From assembly GCF_002217925.1 (NCBI RefSeq), contig NZ_BCMF01000003.1, positions 213,336 to 277,335 of the forward strand: a DNA stretch of 64,000 nucleotides, in the 5' to 3' direction. The stretch is from Secundilactobacillus mixtipabuli. Lineage in GTDB: Bacteria > Bacillota > Bacilli > Lactobacillales > Lactobacillaceae. The translations under genes and the position numbers were made by a program. Under the pieces are notes generated by a model. The model made no database searches, had not been told where the DNA came from, and saw nothing but the letters and a program-made list of their open reading frames with translations. Positions 1 through 7,914 of this stretch are shown here, piece by piece. Each line of letters begins with the position of its first letter. Positions within the stretch are counted from its first letter, which is position 1.

Positions 1-1
1 C

Positions 2-385
2 ACCCAGGATGAAATCGACCGGACACCGATCGCACCCACGGCATACAACTATGTGAACCATATGTACGCGGAACTTTATCGAGGGACACCGCAGCAAGCC
101 ATTGCGGGACTGCTACCTTGCTACTGGCTGTATAACCAGATTGGCCAGCACTTAGTTGCTAAAGGGTCGCCCGTGGAGTTGTATCAGCGTTGGATTGAAA
201 CTTACGACAGCGACGATTATACCGGCAGTGTTGATCAGATGATTGCGCTGACTAATCAAGAGGCTGATCAATCGGATGCTGAATTGAGAAATAAAATGCA
301 GACGTCATTTGTCCGCAGCAGTGCCTATGAATTAGCTTTTTGGCAGATGGCCATGGACAAGCAAAACTGGCAAGTCTCGGCTTAG
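2..385 (+). CDS. tenA: TenA-family thiaminase II / aminopyrimidine aminohydrolase, 5' truncated by window edge
   Basis: The reading frame is open from base 2, so only the C-terminal 127 or so residues are inside the window; the ATG at 53 is internal. The visible part carries the TenA-type PTAYNYVNHM stretch and the C-terminal SSAYELAFWQMA stretch, where the family keeps a Glu and an FW pair near the active site. TenA proteins hydrolyse aminopyrimidine breakdown products of thiamine so that HMP can be salvaged, in the cytoplasm. The catalytic Cys would lie upstream of the window. No terminator is obvious between it and the GNAT gene. Family assignment is firm; the exact substrate is not testable here. 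Confidence 0.85.
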   Translation, partial: TQDEIDRTPIAPTAYNYVNHMYAELYRGTPQQAIAGLLPCYWLYNQIGQHLVAKGSPVELYQRWIETYDSDDYTGSVDQMIALTNQEADQSDAELRNKMQTSFVRSSAYELAFWQMAMDKQNWQVSA

Positions 386-450
386 CCTTTTCCCATCTTC
401 CTTTAATTGGTATAATGCTAGTCACTAACTAAAAGGAAGATGACATACAT

Positions 451-936
451 ATGAAAATTCGAGAAATCAAACCAACGGATGATGCTCAGATGGCAAAAAT
501 ACTGAGAACTTCTTTGGAACAGCTGCATTTAAACTTACCTGGGACAGCGTATTTTGATCCCTTTGTTGACCATTTGAGCGAATGGTACCAGCAGACGCCA
601 GTTGCTAAATACTTCGTGGCAGTGGCGGACAATGATCAAATTATGGGTGGCTGCGGTGTTGGCCCCATTGATCCGCAACGGGGAATTGCTGAATTGCAGA
701 AACTATACGTTGATCCTGCATATCGGCAGAACGGCGCCGCTACACAATTATTACCGGTCTGCTTTGACTATGCTAAAGAACATTACCAATCACTCTACTT
801 AGAGACGTTTGCTTCCATGACCGCTGCTAACCACTTGTACCACAAGGTGGGTTTTAAACCGTTGCAGCAGCCACTTTCACAGTCAGAACACGGTGCCTGT
901 GACACCTGGTATTTGATGAATTTGCAAGCAGAATAA
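451..936 (+). CDS. GNAT family N-acetyltransferase
   Basis: The protein has 161 residues, a normal length for a single-domain GNAT enzyme. Motif A is visible near residue 85-105 as LYVDPAYRQNGAATQLL, a variant of the Q/RxxGxG/A acetyl-CoA pyrophosphate loop, and the C-terminal half has the usual ANHLYHKVGFKPL stretch. A ribosome site AAGGAAGATG lies upstream of the ATG at 451. A -10-like TATAATGCT (411-419) sits 30 bases before the start, so it probably has its own promoter. The acyl acceptor cannot be deduced. An ORF inside it in another frame (602-802) is a shadow. Confidence 0.85.
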   Translation: MKIREIKPTDDAQMAKILRTSLEQLHLNLPGTAYFDPFVDHLSEWYQQTPVAKYFVAVADNDQIMGGCGVGPIDPQRGIAELQKLYVDPAYRQNGAATQLLPVCFDYAKEHYQSLYLETFASMTAANHLYHKVGFKPLQQPLSQSEHGACDTWYLMNLQAE

Positions 937-1042
937 CCGATAAAAGGTTAAGAATAAGGCAGAAATCTGAGATTCACGTGCAGACTTCACCTTTTTTCGT
1001 TATCATAAATGATATGGAAAATTTAAGAAGCGGGGTAATGAA

Positions 1043-1864
1043 ATGATCAAAATGGTAGCAGTCGATATGGATGGCACTTTTTTAAATGACCAGCGTCAAT
1101 ATGATAAGGCACTGTTTTTATCGCTATTTAAGCAGATGAAAGCCAGCCACATTCATTTCGTTGCTGCCAGTGGTTCGCAATATCAGCGACTGCGGCACGA
1201 ATTTGCTGAAGTGGCCGATCAGATGGACTATATTTCCCAAAATGGCGCGATTGTGCACAGTGGGGACAAGCTGCAGCATATTGAAGCCATCAGTGATGAA
1301 GAAGTCCATGGTGTGATTCAGCTATTACGGAAAACTTTTGAGCCCGGTTTGATCAATCAGGAAGTGGTTTCTGGTTTGCATGGCACCTACGTTAACCGTG
1401 ATATGGATCCGGAAGTTTTAAAAATCGTGAAATACTATTACCGGCCAGTGTTTGCGGTGGATAATTTAGCCACCATTGCCGCTAAGAAGGTGAAGGACCA
1501 GTTTACCAAGCTGGCCATTAGCTTTACGCCTGGCATTAATTTTGACTTAGCTTCTGCTAAGCTGGCTAAGGTATTGCCAGCAAAACTGACCAACGAAACG
1601 TCAGGGTTTAACACTGATTTAGTCGGTTCAGTGAATGCCACGAAACGTTCTGGTATCCGGATTTTACAGGACCACTACCAAGTGGCGGATGACGAACTGA
1701 TGACCTTTGGCGATAATGAAAATGATTTAAGCATGTTGACCATGACACCGCACAGTTTTGCCATGAAGAATGCAGCGGATAAGATTCGTCAATCTGCCGC
1801 TCACGTAACCCAATTTGATAATAACCATAATGGTGTCTTGGAAACTTTAAAGATGGCGCTTTAA
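1043..1864 (+). CDS. Cof-type HAD-IIB phosphatase
   Basis: The protein has 273 residues, typical of the Cof/YcsE class of sugar-phosphate and FMN phosphatases. HAD motif I is DMDGTFL at residues 8-14 (nucleophile Asp8), motif II is the AASG segment near 42, and motif IV is GDNENDLSML near 230. The cap insertion between them is the C2B type. The gene is single, with a weak GGGG ribosome site before ATG 1043 and a strong terminator shared with the convergent osmC-like gene. Members hydrolyse small phosphorylated metabolites in the cytosol; the true substrate is unknown. Confidence 0.88.
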   Translation: MIKMVAVDMDGTFLNDQRQYDKALFLSLFKQMKASHIHFVAASGSQYQRLRHEFAEVADQMDYISQNGAIVHSGDKLQHIEAISDEEVHGVIQLLRKTFEPGLINQEVVSGLHGTYVNRDMDPEVLKIVKYYYRPVFAVDNLATIAAKKVKDQFTKLAISFTPGINFDLASAKLAKVLPAKLTNETSGFNTDLVGSVNATKRSGIRILQDHYQVADDELMTFGDNENDLSMLTMTPHSFAMKNAADKIRQSAAHVTQFDNNHNGVLETLKMAL

Positions 1865-1868
1865 ACAC

Positions 1869-1922
1869 AAAAAGGCAGTCTAACTGTCAGTCGAGCATGA
1901 CTGGCAATTAGGCTGCTTTTTA
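1869..1922. terminator. Bidirectional intrinsic terminator
   Basis: A long hairpin with arms AAAAAGGCAG and CTGCTTTTT and an inner CTAA/TTAG plus CAGTC/GACTG continuation lies between the convergent HAD and OsmC genes. U-runs are present on both strands, so it can stop both transcripts. Confidence 0.85.
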
Positions 1923-1929
1923 AATCCGG

Positions 1930-2346
1930 CTATTCGAATGTAATATCCATTGGAATCGCACCCACTAGTGATTCATGAACGGTGCATTTTTTAACGACTT
2001 CATTTAAGAAAGCTTGGTGGTCGGCGGGGGTTAAATTGGTTTCAGCGGTGATTTTGATGTTCATGTGAGTGACCTTAGATGTTCCATCACTGAACGTCGC
2101 TGTCTCACCGGTAACGTCGACTTTGAATTTTTTAACCTGTAGTGTGTCCCGTGAATTTTCAATATCACGAGCGGTGACACTCATACAGCTGCCAACAGCG
2201 CCTAACAGGTACTGAACTGGATTAGGGGCAGCGTCGGTTCCCTTTGCCACTAATGGCTCATCAGCTAGGTAAGTGTGACCACCAGTTTGATTCATCACCT
2301 GAGTCCCAGCTGGTCTTAAAGTTGAATGTACGATGTATTTTCCCAT
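1930..2346 (-). CDS. OsmC/Ohr family peroxiredoxin-like protein
   Basis: The protein has 138 residues, the normal size for OsmC/Ohr. The two conserved cysteines are visible: GAVGSCMSVTARD near residue 54 and VVKKCTVHESL near 120, which form the peroxidatic/resolving pair in organic hydroperoxide reductases. A GGAGG ribosome site stands 9 bases before the ATG, and a -10 TACAAT lies at 2378-2383 on the minus strand. It probably detoxifies organic peroxides in the cytoplasm. It reads toward the HAD gene and shares its terminator. Confidence 0.88.
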   Translation of the reverse strand: MGKYIVHSTLRPAGTQVMNQTGGHTYLADEPLVAKGTDAAPNPVQYLLGAVGSCMSVTARDIENSRDTLQVKKFKVDVTGETATFSDGTSKVTHMNIKITAETNLTPADHQAFLNEVVKKCTVHESLVGAIPMDITFE

Positions 2347-2436
2347 TTGTTATTACCTCCAGATGCTATTTGACAATATTGTAGCACAGGAACGGTTAAA
2401 AACGGCGCAGACAAGACTCAGCTATCAGTAGGAATT

Positions 2437-2473
2437 AAAAAACGGGCCGTCACATTTCGTGGCGGTCCGTTTA
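2437..2473 (-). terminator. Intrinsic terminator after the LysM-3D gene
   Basis: A GC-rich hairpin (arms AAACGG-CCG-CAC and GTG-CGG-CCGTTT with single mismatches) is followed on the minus strand by a run of six T. It lies just beyond the stop codon of the gene at 2496-3104. Confidence 0.8.
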
Positions 2474-2495
2474 CTTTGTTATTCGTGTTTTAGAA

Positions 2496-3104
2496 TTAAC
2501 CCACAACGCGAACTTGGATTGATTGACGACCAAATTGCATTGCTTCGGCGTTAGTCATGGAAATGTCTAACTGGTTGGGATTGCTGTAGGCAAAAGTACC
2601 AGTATCGTTCACAACACGGTTTTCTGTATGACCATCTTGGAACTTGATTTCTAACTGGGTGCCTTTAGGGTAACGGCTTAAAGCAGCTGCTACACCAGTA
2701 CCGGTGGGAATTGAAGTGCCTTGCCCACCAGCTGCGACTTCTGGATCGTAAGCTGTTGCGACCATCGTTGTCCAGCCACTAGTAGCTGTTTTAGTTGCTG
2801 ATTGCTTTGGCTTACTGTTTGAAGTGCTTTCCTTCAATGGCTTGATCTTCAAACTCGTGTGAGCTTTTGAACCAGTAGGAAGGGTTAACTTTTGGTTTGG
2901 TAAAATAACAGCGCTAGCGGACTTCAGGGAGTTAGCATTAACAAGCGCCTTAGTAGTGGTGTTGTTGTCTTGAGCGATGCTCCAAAGGCTATCGCCTGAT
3001 TTGACAGTGTATTCTTTAGCGGAAGCAGAGATAGTAGTAAAACCGAGACCGATTAAAGTACCGAACATGACTAAACTACGTGAAACAAATGATTTTGGTA
3101 ACAT
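2496..3104 (-). CDS. Secreted LysM and 3D-domain cell-wall protein
   Basis: The order is a signal peptide (residues 1-30, ending in SASA), a LysM domain at about 31-75 (YTVKSGDSLWSIAQ) and a Ser/Lys linker. A C-terminal 3D domain follows at about 110-202, with the acidic residues of VVNDTGTF and LDISM that resemble the lytic transglycosylase fold of RpfB/YocH. It should bind peptidoglycan and may cut glycan strands. An upstream TTG at 3119 would add five residues, but the GAAAGG ribosome site abuts that TTG, so the ATG at 3104 is preferred. An extended -10 (TGTTATAGT) near 3205-3215 implies a 5' UTR of about 100 nt. Confidence 0.85.
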   Translation of the reverse strand: MLPKSFVSRSLVMFGTLIGLGFTTISASAKEYTVKSGDSLWSIAQDNNTTTKALVNANSLKSASAVILPNQKLTLPTGSKAHTSLKIKPLKESTSNSKPKQSATKTATSGWTTMVATAYDPEVAAGGQGTSIPTGTGVAAALSRYPKGTQLEIKFQDGHTENRVVNDTGTFAYSNPNQLDISMTNAEAMQFGRQSIQVRVVG

Positions 3105-3494
3105 AAAGTGGATAACCAACCTTTCGATGTTATGCGTTAAGCATAGGAACTAGATTAATGTGACTATAAGAAAAGGATTATTTATCCTTGCCACGAGTAA
3201 TACTATAACATGCGAAATCTGGTTTTCAGTAACAGAATAACTACATTAAATCCGAAATCTGTCATATTTTAGAAACCTTGTCACATTCGTGTAATAATCA
3301 GAAATATGAAAGCGCCACGTAACGAGAATGTTTCAAACAATTAAGAAATATATTAAAAAATGAGAGTTAGCAGCTGCACTATTTTAAGTATAATTGTGGA
3401 AAGTTTATGAAAATAGATGAAAAAACACCGTTTCTTCATGTTTTGGAAGAGTCGGTGTTTTTCTTTATAGCATGTTCGAAATATTAACAGCATG
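3105..3494. other. Intergenic stretch: leader of the LysM-3D gene plus a terminator
   Basis: AT-rich. It holds the minus-strand promoter and about 100-nt leader of the LysM-3D gene (3105-3215), then about 200 bases with no recognisable element. A hairpin follows at 3420-3462 with arms AAAAACACCG and CGGTGTTTTT plus an inner TCTTC/GAAGA pair, which can end the hypothetical gene that starts at 3878. The ORF on the minus strand at 3353-3646 shows no family signature and is treated as chance. Confidence 0.6.
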
Positions 3495-3878
3495 TTACAA
3501 AAGCGCAGCTGCGGCTGTTTCGTCCAGCGATAAGCCGTTGTAGAGAAAGGGATTACGTGTGAACAGCGTGTACTCAGCGGCATTTGTTTTTTTCCAGACC
3601 TGTAGTTGTTCTGGTGAAATCGGTAATGGAATGGTTGAATGATCATGATTTAAGTTTAAAACGAAGAACAGCTGGTGGGTGGCATAAGTGAGATTTTCAC
3701 TCACTAAATCTAAATAGGCCTGACCAAGTTTTTTAGTCAGTCCAGATAATGGGATTTGTTTAAGTTCGTTGAGTTGTGATGTAAAGGCCGAGAGCTGCTG
3801 TTTCGAGAGCGGTCCAGCTAAGATTGCATCACGGGTTGCAGCGTATAGTTGGCGAAATTTGGCCACTTTTTCTTCCAT
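3495..3878 (-). CDS. Hypothetical helical protein
   Basis: The protein has 127 residues and no family I can name. It is rich in Leu, Gln and Lys and predicted helical, with no signal peptide or membrane span. The start is ATG 3878, with GGAGG five bases upstream; the longer frame uses a TTG inside the ribosome site. The gene is divergent from the VIT operon, and the 125 bases between them carry a perfect 21-bp palindrome and a PerR-like box, so the two transcripts may share control. Confidence 0.55.
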   Translation of the reverse strand: MEEKVAKFRQLYAATRDAILAGPLSKQQLSAFTSQLNELKQIPLSGLTKKLGQAYLDLVSENLTYATHQLFFVLNLNHDHSTIPLPISPEQLQVWKKTNAAEYTLFTRNPFLYNGLSLDETAAAALL

Positions 3879-3915
3879 AGAAACCTCCAAATATTGACCG
3901 TAATCAAAAAAATCT

Positions 3916-3936
3916 GCAAAAGTATTTTACTTTTGC
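3916..3936. promoter_or_regulatory. Perfect 21-bp palindrome, candidate operator
   Basis: Arms GCAAAAGTA and TACTTTTGC are perfectly complementary around a TTT centre. The site lies between the divergent hypothetical gene and the VIT operon. It has no U-tract and sits outside a 3' end, so an operator is more likely than a terminator. The cognate protein is unknown. Confidence 0.55.
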
Positions 3937-3966
3937 CTGAAGAGAGTTTAGAATAAGGCTTGTAGA

Positions 3967-3981
3967 TAAGAATAATTCTAA
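3967..3981 (+). promoter_or_regulatory. PerR/Fur-family-like box upstream of VIT genes
   Basis: The 15-mer TAAGAATAATTCTAA agrees with the Bacillus PerR box TTATAATNATTATAA at 11 of 14 defined positions and is a near-perfect inverted repeat. It sits just upstream of the ribosome site of the first VIT gene and downstream of a possible -10 TAGAAT (3949-3954). Metal- or peroxide-responsive repression of Fe/Mn transport genes would fit. Confidence 0.5.
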
Positions 3982-4003
3982 AGTAGAAAGAAGGTTGATA
4001 TTT

Positions 4004-4687
4004 ATGAAGAAGAAGCAAACTTTAGCACAACGGATCAACATTATGCGTGCGTCTGTTATGGGAGCTAACGACGGTATCTTGTCAGTTGCTGGTATCGTTA
4101 TTGGTGTTGCTGGTGCTACGACCAACAGTTTTGCAATCTTTATTTCTGGTATTTCAGGAATGCTGGCCGGTACGGTATCCATGGCAATGGGCGAATACGT
4201 TTCAGTAAACACACAAAAGGATGCGCAGCGGCGAGCAATCATGAACCAGAAAGAAGCTCTGGCTAATCGTTATGACGATGAATTCAACTTTGTTAAGGCA
4301 AAGTACGTTGGCGATGGCATTGATCCACAATTAGCTGAACAGGCGACAAAGGAAATGATGAACCAAGATTCATTGGTAACCACTGTTCGCGAACGGTATG
4401 GCTTTGATGTTGGTGAATATACCAGTCCATACGCTGCCGCGATTGCCTCAATGATTTCGTTTCCTATCGGCTCTATTCTACCACTATTAGCAATCACTAT
4501 GTTACCCACCGCTATCAGAATTTGGGGAACTTTTGCGGCGGTGGTCATTGCACTAGCCATCACGGGCTTCAGTGCTGCTACCTTAGGAAACGCAAAGCGT
4601 GGTAACGGGGTTTTGAGAAACGTTGTTTCAGGTGTGCTGACCATGCTAGTGACATACTTGATCGGGACGATGATTGGAAATGTTTAG
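4004..4687 (+). CDS. VIT1/CCC1-family iron/manganese transporter
   Basis: The protein has 227 residues. The VIT signature is in the first membrane segment (VMGANDGILSVAGIVIGVAGA) and in MAMGEYVSVNTQKD. A cytosolic acidic/helical metal-binding arm follows at about 80-140, and there are three hydrophobic segments near the C-terminus. VIT proteins move Fe2+ or Mn2+ across membranes. The start is ATG 4004, with AAGAAGG nine bases before it; a TTG at 3995 is in frame but lies against the ribosome site. It forms an operon with the paralogue 12 bases downstream. Confidence 0.88.
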   Translation: MKKKQTLAQRINIMRASVMGANDGILSVAGIVIGVAGATTNSFAIFISGISGMLAGTVSMAMGEYVSVNTQKDAQRRAIMNQKEALANRYDDEFNFVKAKYVGDGIDPQLAEQATKEMMNQDSLVTTVRERYGFDVGEYTSPYAAAIASMISFPIGSILPLLAITMLPTAIRIWGTFAAVVIALAITGFSAATLGNAKRGNGVLRNVVSGVLTMLVTYLIGTMIGNV

Positions 4688-4699
4688 GGGGGACTTTAA

Positions 4700-5407
4700 A
4701 TGAGTGAGATCGTCATGAAACAAAAGAAGAAAAAGTCCACCCAAACGATGGAAGAAAAGTTAAACACGTTACGTGCGGGTGTACTGGGATCTAACGATGG
4801 GATTCTAACCGTCGTTGGTGTCCTGTTCAGTGTGGCCGTTGCAACGCCAAATCAGTTTACGATTTTTATCGCGGGATTATCAGATTTACTCGCCTGTGCG
4901 TTTTCAATGGCTTCTGGGGAATATGCTTCAGTCAGCACTCAAAAAGATACTGAAGAATCAGTTGTGCGAACTGAAAGCCGGTTACTTAAAACGGACTATC
5001 AGGCTGAACTTTCGGCCGTCGTCAACCACTATACCGATCGCGGTGTTACTGAAGCAACGGCGACTAAGATTGCGAATGAACTGATGGCAAAGAAACCACT
5101 GGAAACAGTGGTAAACGTCAAGTACGATTTAACACTGAACCATTATATGAATCCGTGGTACGCTGCTTTTTCGTCACTCTTTTCAGCGGCTTCAGGTGGG
5201 GTGTTCCCGCTATTAGCCATGACTTTATCGCCAGTTGCCATTCAATGGCCAGCAACGATTTTAGCCGTCTGTGTTTCAGTTGGCATTACGGGTTTGTTAA
5301 GTGCCAAATTAGGTAATGGCTTAGTTAAAACAGCGATTATCCGGAACATCATTGTCGGAATCATTACCATGATCATTCACTATGGTGTTGGATTACTTTT
5401 GAAGTAA
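4700..5407 (+). CDS. VIT1/CCC1-family iron/manganese transporter, second paralogue
   Basis: The protein has 235 residues and the same layout as its neighbour: GSNDGILTVVGVLFSVA in helix 1, MASGEYASVSTQKD after helix 2, an acidic cytosolic arm and three C-terminal spans. A GGGGGG ribosome site precedes ATG 4700. Tandem VIT pairs suggest a heteromeric transporter or two metal preferences, which is inference. Transcription should end at the terminator at 5427-5472. Confidence 0.88.
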   Translation: MSEIVMKQKKKKSTQTMEEKLNTLRAGVLGSNDGILTVVGVLFSVAVATPNQFTIFIAGLSDLLACAFSMASGEYASVSTQKDTEESVVRTESRLLKTDYQAELSAVVNHYTDRGVTEATATKIANELMAKKPLETVVNVKYDLTLNHYMNPWYAAFSSLFSAASGGVFPLLAMTLSPVAIQWPATILAVCVSVGITGLLSAKLGNGLVKTAIIRNIIVGIITMIIHYGVGLLLK

Positions 5408-5426
5408 AAGATGGTCATCTTATAGC

Positions 5427-5472
5427 TAAAAATAAGCACTGCCCGAATATGTTCGGGACAGTGCTTATTTTG
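5427..5472. terminator. Bidirectional intrinsic terminator
   Basis: A long near-perfect hairpin (arms AAATAAGCACTG-CCCGAA and TTCGGG-CAGTGCTTATTT) with A/T runs on both sides lies between the convergent VIT operon and the NADH oxidase gene. Confidence 0.9.
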
Positions 5473-5503
5473 TGTTCTATTGAGTTGCTTTACATAAGTT
5501 GAA

Positions 5504-6910
5504 TTATAATTTTTGATCTGGTTTTTCGTAGCCAGGCGCAGTAAAGTTCGGTTGAGTTCTACCAGCTGCAGCTTCTTGGTTAATGGCCAACTGTGCCACT
5601 TGGTTAACGTAATTGAAGGGATAATCGAAGTTGGGCTGGAACAGCATATCAACGAACGCCAAATCATCAATGGTATTATTGTTTTGAATAGCGACTGAGA
5701 TGGCGTTAGCCGACTGGGTAATGTCGTGCTTGCTGAGGAACTGCGCGCCTAAAACCCGACGGCTCTTTTTGTCGTAAACAAGGACGATGGTCAGTCGATC
5801 AGTAGATGGCATATAATCGGGCCGCCAAGTACCATCGAAGGTGACACTATCGGCTTCAATCCCACGCTTGAGTGCGTGTTTCAGGGTTAAACCGGTAGTT
5901 GCTAACGCATGATCGTATAGGGACAAAGCGGAACTGGCTTGTGTGCCGATATAGGGGTGGGTGTGATCAAAAATATTATGGGCAACTAACATCCCTTGCC
6001 TGATAGCAACACTGGCGAGAGGCGTATATGCCGGTGTTCCCGTTGGATTAAAGCGCACCATACAGCAGTCTCCCGCTGCGTAAATATCTGGATTTGTTGT
6101 TTGCAGGAACCGGTTCGTCAGGAAAGACCCGTGGTGTTCGATCTTAACTTGACCTGCTAAGAGATCGGTATTGGGTGTGAATCCGGTGCTGACAAGGGCA
6201 ATCTCTGTCTTGAAATTACCATGATTGGTTTCAATCGTAATTTGGTCCGCATTATCATCGCCGGTAAACGCGCTGACTTCCGTTCCTAAGTGGACATCCA
6301 CACCGTGAGCTTGCAGCTGCTGGACGGCCCAATCAGACATTTGGTCATCCACGTAGTTATTGAGTACCTGTGATCGTGCCTGAAAGAGGGTCACATGGTG
6401 GCCCGTTCCGGAAAGCGCCTCAGCAAATTCAACGCCAGCGTAACCAGCACCAATAATGGCAATGTTGTGAAATTTTTGGGCTGCTTGATAAATTTCTTGA
6501 GCCTGCTGGTAATTTTTACACAGCAGAACCCTCGTATTATCAATGCCATACAAGGGCGGCACCATGACGGATGAGCCTGTTGTCATGATTAGTTTGTCGT
6601 AAGCATCGTTGAAGACCTCGCCAGTTTTCATGTTGGCGACCTGAATGGTATGAGACTTGGCATCAACTTTTAGAACATCATGTTGGTCATGAACGGTGGC
6701 TCCCATATCCCTTAATTCCTGAGGTGAAGAATAGAACATATCTTCAAGTTTGTTAACTTTACCTTCAAGGTATAGAGAAATTCCGCAGGATAGGAAAGAG
6801 AAGTTATCGGTCCGTTCGTAAATGGTCAGGTCGGTTTCTGGATGATTCTTCAAAATCTCAGTAGCAGCTACCGTGCCAGCGTGTGTACAACCAATAATAA
6901 TGACTTTCAT
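5504..6910 (-). CDS. nox: NADH oxidase (flavoprotein, probably H2O-forming)
   Basis: The protein has 468 residues of the pyridine nucleotide-disulfide oxidoreductase class III type. The FAD-binding GCTHAG motif is at residues 7-12 and the redox-active Cys42 is in FSFLSCGISLYL. A second Rossmann motif for NADH (IAIIGAGYAGVEFAEAL) starts near 149, and the FAD segment IYAAGDCC is near 275. A single redox Cys, without a CxxC, is characteristic of Nox and CoA-disulfide reductase. In lactobacilli the enzyme regenerates NAD+ using oxygen. It is monocistronic, with a GAGGG ribosome site upstream of the ATG. Confidence 0.88.
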   Translation of the reverse strand: MKVIIIGCTHAGTVAATEILKNHPETDLTIYERTDNFSFLSCGISLYLEGKVNKLEDMFYSSPQELRDMGATVHDQHDVLKVDAKSHTIQVANMKTGEVFNDAYDKLIMTTGSSVMVPPLYGIDNTRVLLCKNYQQAQEIYQAAQKFHNIAIIGAGYAGVEFAEALSGTGHHVTLFQARSQVLNNYVDDQMSDWAVQQLQAHGVDVHLGTEVSAFTGDDNADQITIETNHGNFKTEIALVSTGFTPNTDLLAGQVKIEHHGSFLTNRFLQTTNPDIYAAGDCCMVRFNPTGTPAYTPLASVAIRQGMLVAHNIFDHTHPYIGTQASSALSLYDHALATTGLTLKHALKRGIEADSVTFDGTWRPDYMPSTDRLTIVLVYDKKSRRVLGAQFLSKHDITQSANAISVAIQNNNTIDDLAFVDMLFQPNFDYPFNYVNQVAQLAINQEAAAGRTQPNFTAPGYEKPDQKL

Positions 6911-7031
6911 GCTTACAAACCCTCATTTCGTATACAATTTAGTGAATAATATCAGAATTTTTGCGAATCGGTAAAAAAGCATTTTATAAATGATATAATC
7001 AATTTGAAATAAATTTAAGGAGGCAATGTTC

Positions 7032-7697
7032 GTGTACAGGTACTTTATCCAACCACAACTGAATAAATTCACCAATTCACTGGTTGGTTACGAGATGTTA
7101 ATTCGTAAGTACGATGATGAACATTGGAGCCTGCCACAAAATTTTGCAGCTATTCCGGTGGATGAGCAGATAAGTTTATTGAAGAAAACGGCTCGCCGGA
7201 TTGGGCTGAAAGTCGGTTCTATTTCATTTAACCTGAATCGGCGTCAGTTTATTGACCCGCAAATGGAAGCGGAACTGATCGACGTTCAACGGGAAATTTT
7301 CCCAGTTAAGTTGATTATAGAGGTTACTGAAGAAGAAAGCGACAAACTTGTCCCCGAAGATAAGCTGCTTGTAACTGCGAGACGCTACGCTCAAAACGGG
7401 GTGCAAATCAGCCTTGACGATGTGGGCAGTGGTTGCAATAGCTATGAGAATATCAAGCCACTATTAGCGTATGCCAACGAGATCAAATTTGCGATGCAGA
7501 ATTTTCGTAATGAGAACAAAGGATCCAAGATTATTGATCAGCTTCATTTTTGGAAAGAAATTGCTGATAAGTACCACATCAGATTAGTCGTTGAAGGTAC
7601 GGAGTCAGCTGAAGAAGATCAGTTACTTGATAGGCTCAATATCCCCTATCGGCAAGGTTACTTTTATGGTAAACCTCATCTTGTGAAATTGGAATAG
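7032..7697 (+). CDS. Stand-alone EAL-domain protein (c-di-GMP phosphodiesterase family)
   Basis: The protein has 221 residues, a bare EAL domain. The signature is YEMLIR (ExLxR form). SFNLNRRQF keeps the Asn, IIEVTEEE the metal Glu, LDDVGSG the DDFGTG-type loop, EIKFAM the Lys, VVEGTES the next Glu and RQGYFYGKP the Gln. Most catalytic residues therefore survive, but the Asp of the KID motif is replaced. The AAGGAGG ribosome site is only two bases from the ATG at 7026 but eight from GTG 7032, so GTG is chosen. No GGDEF protein is in the window. It may cleave c-di-GMP or act as a binder. Confidence 0.82.
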   Translation: MYRYFIQPQLNKFTNSLVGYEMLIRKYDDEHWSLPQNFAAIPVDEQISLLKKTARRIGLKVGSISFNLNRRQFIDPQMEAELIDVQREIFPVKLIIEVTEEESDKLVPEDKLLVTARRYAQNGVQISLDDVGSGCNSYENIKPLLAYANEIKFAMQNFRNENKGSKIIDQLHFWKEIADKYHIRLVVEGTESAEEDQLLDRLNIPYRQGYFYGKPHLVKLE

Positions 7698-7722
7698 GGT
7701 AACGCGTTTATCTGTTGAAAGC

Positions 7723-7756
7723 AGTGATTAGCCCGGTGCTGATCACTACTTTTTTG
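7723..7756 (+). terminator. Intrinsic terminator after the EAL gene
   Basis: The hairpin AGTGAT-AGC-CGG-GCT-ATCACT is followed by a TTTTTT run and lies 26 bases after the stop codon. Confidence 0.75.
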
Positions 7757-7914
7757 TACGGATAAATTATGGATATGTAGAAATTATTAATAAACCTATT
7801 AAATTGTTTGATTGCTCAACTAATTTTGCAACAATAGTGGTATAGTAATCATGTACATATTTGGAATAAATACCCACTGACTTAAAAACTAAATTTAGAG
7901 AGAGGAACTGTCAT

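Noticed and set aside
3353..3646. 97-codon minus-strand frame downstream of the hypothetical gene
   Set aside because: It overlaps the better supported gene at 3495-3878 in another frame and runs through the terminator hairpin at 3420-3462.
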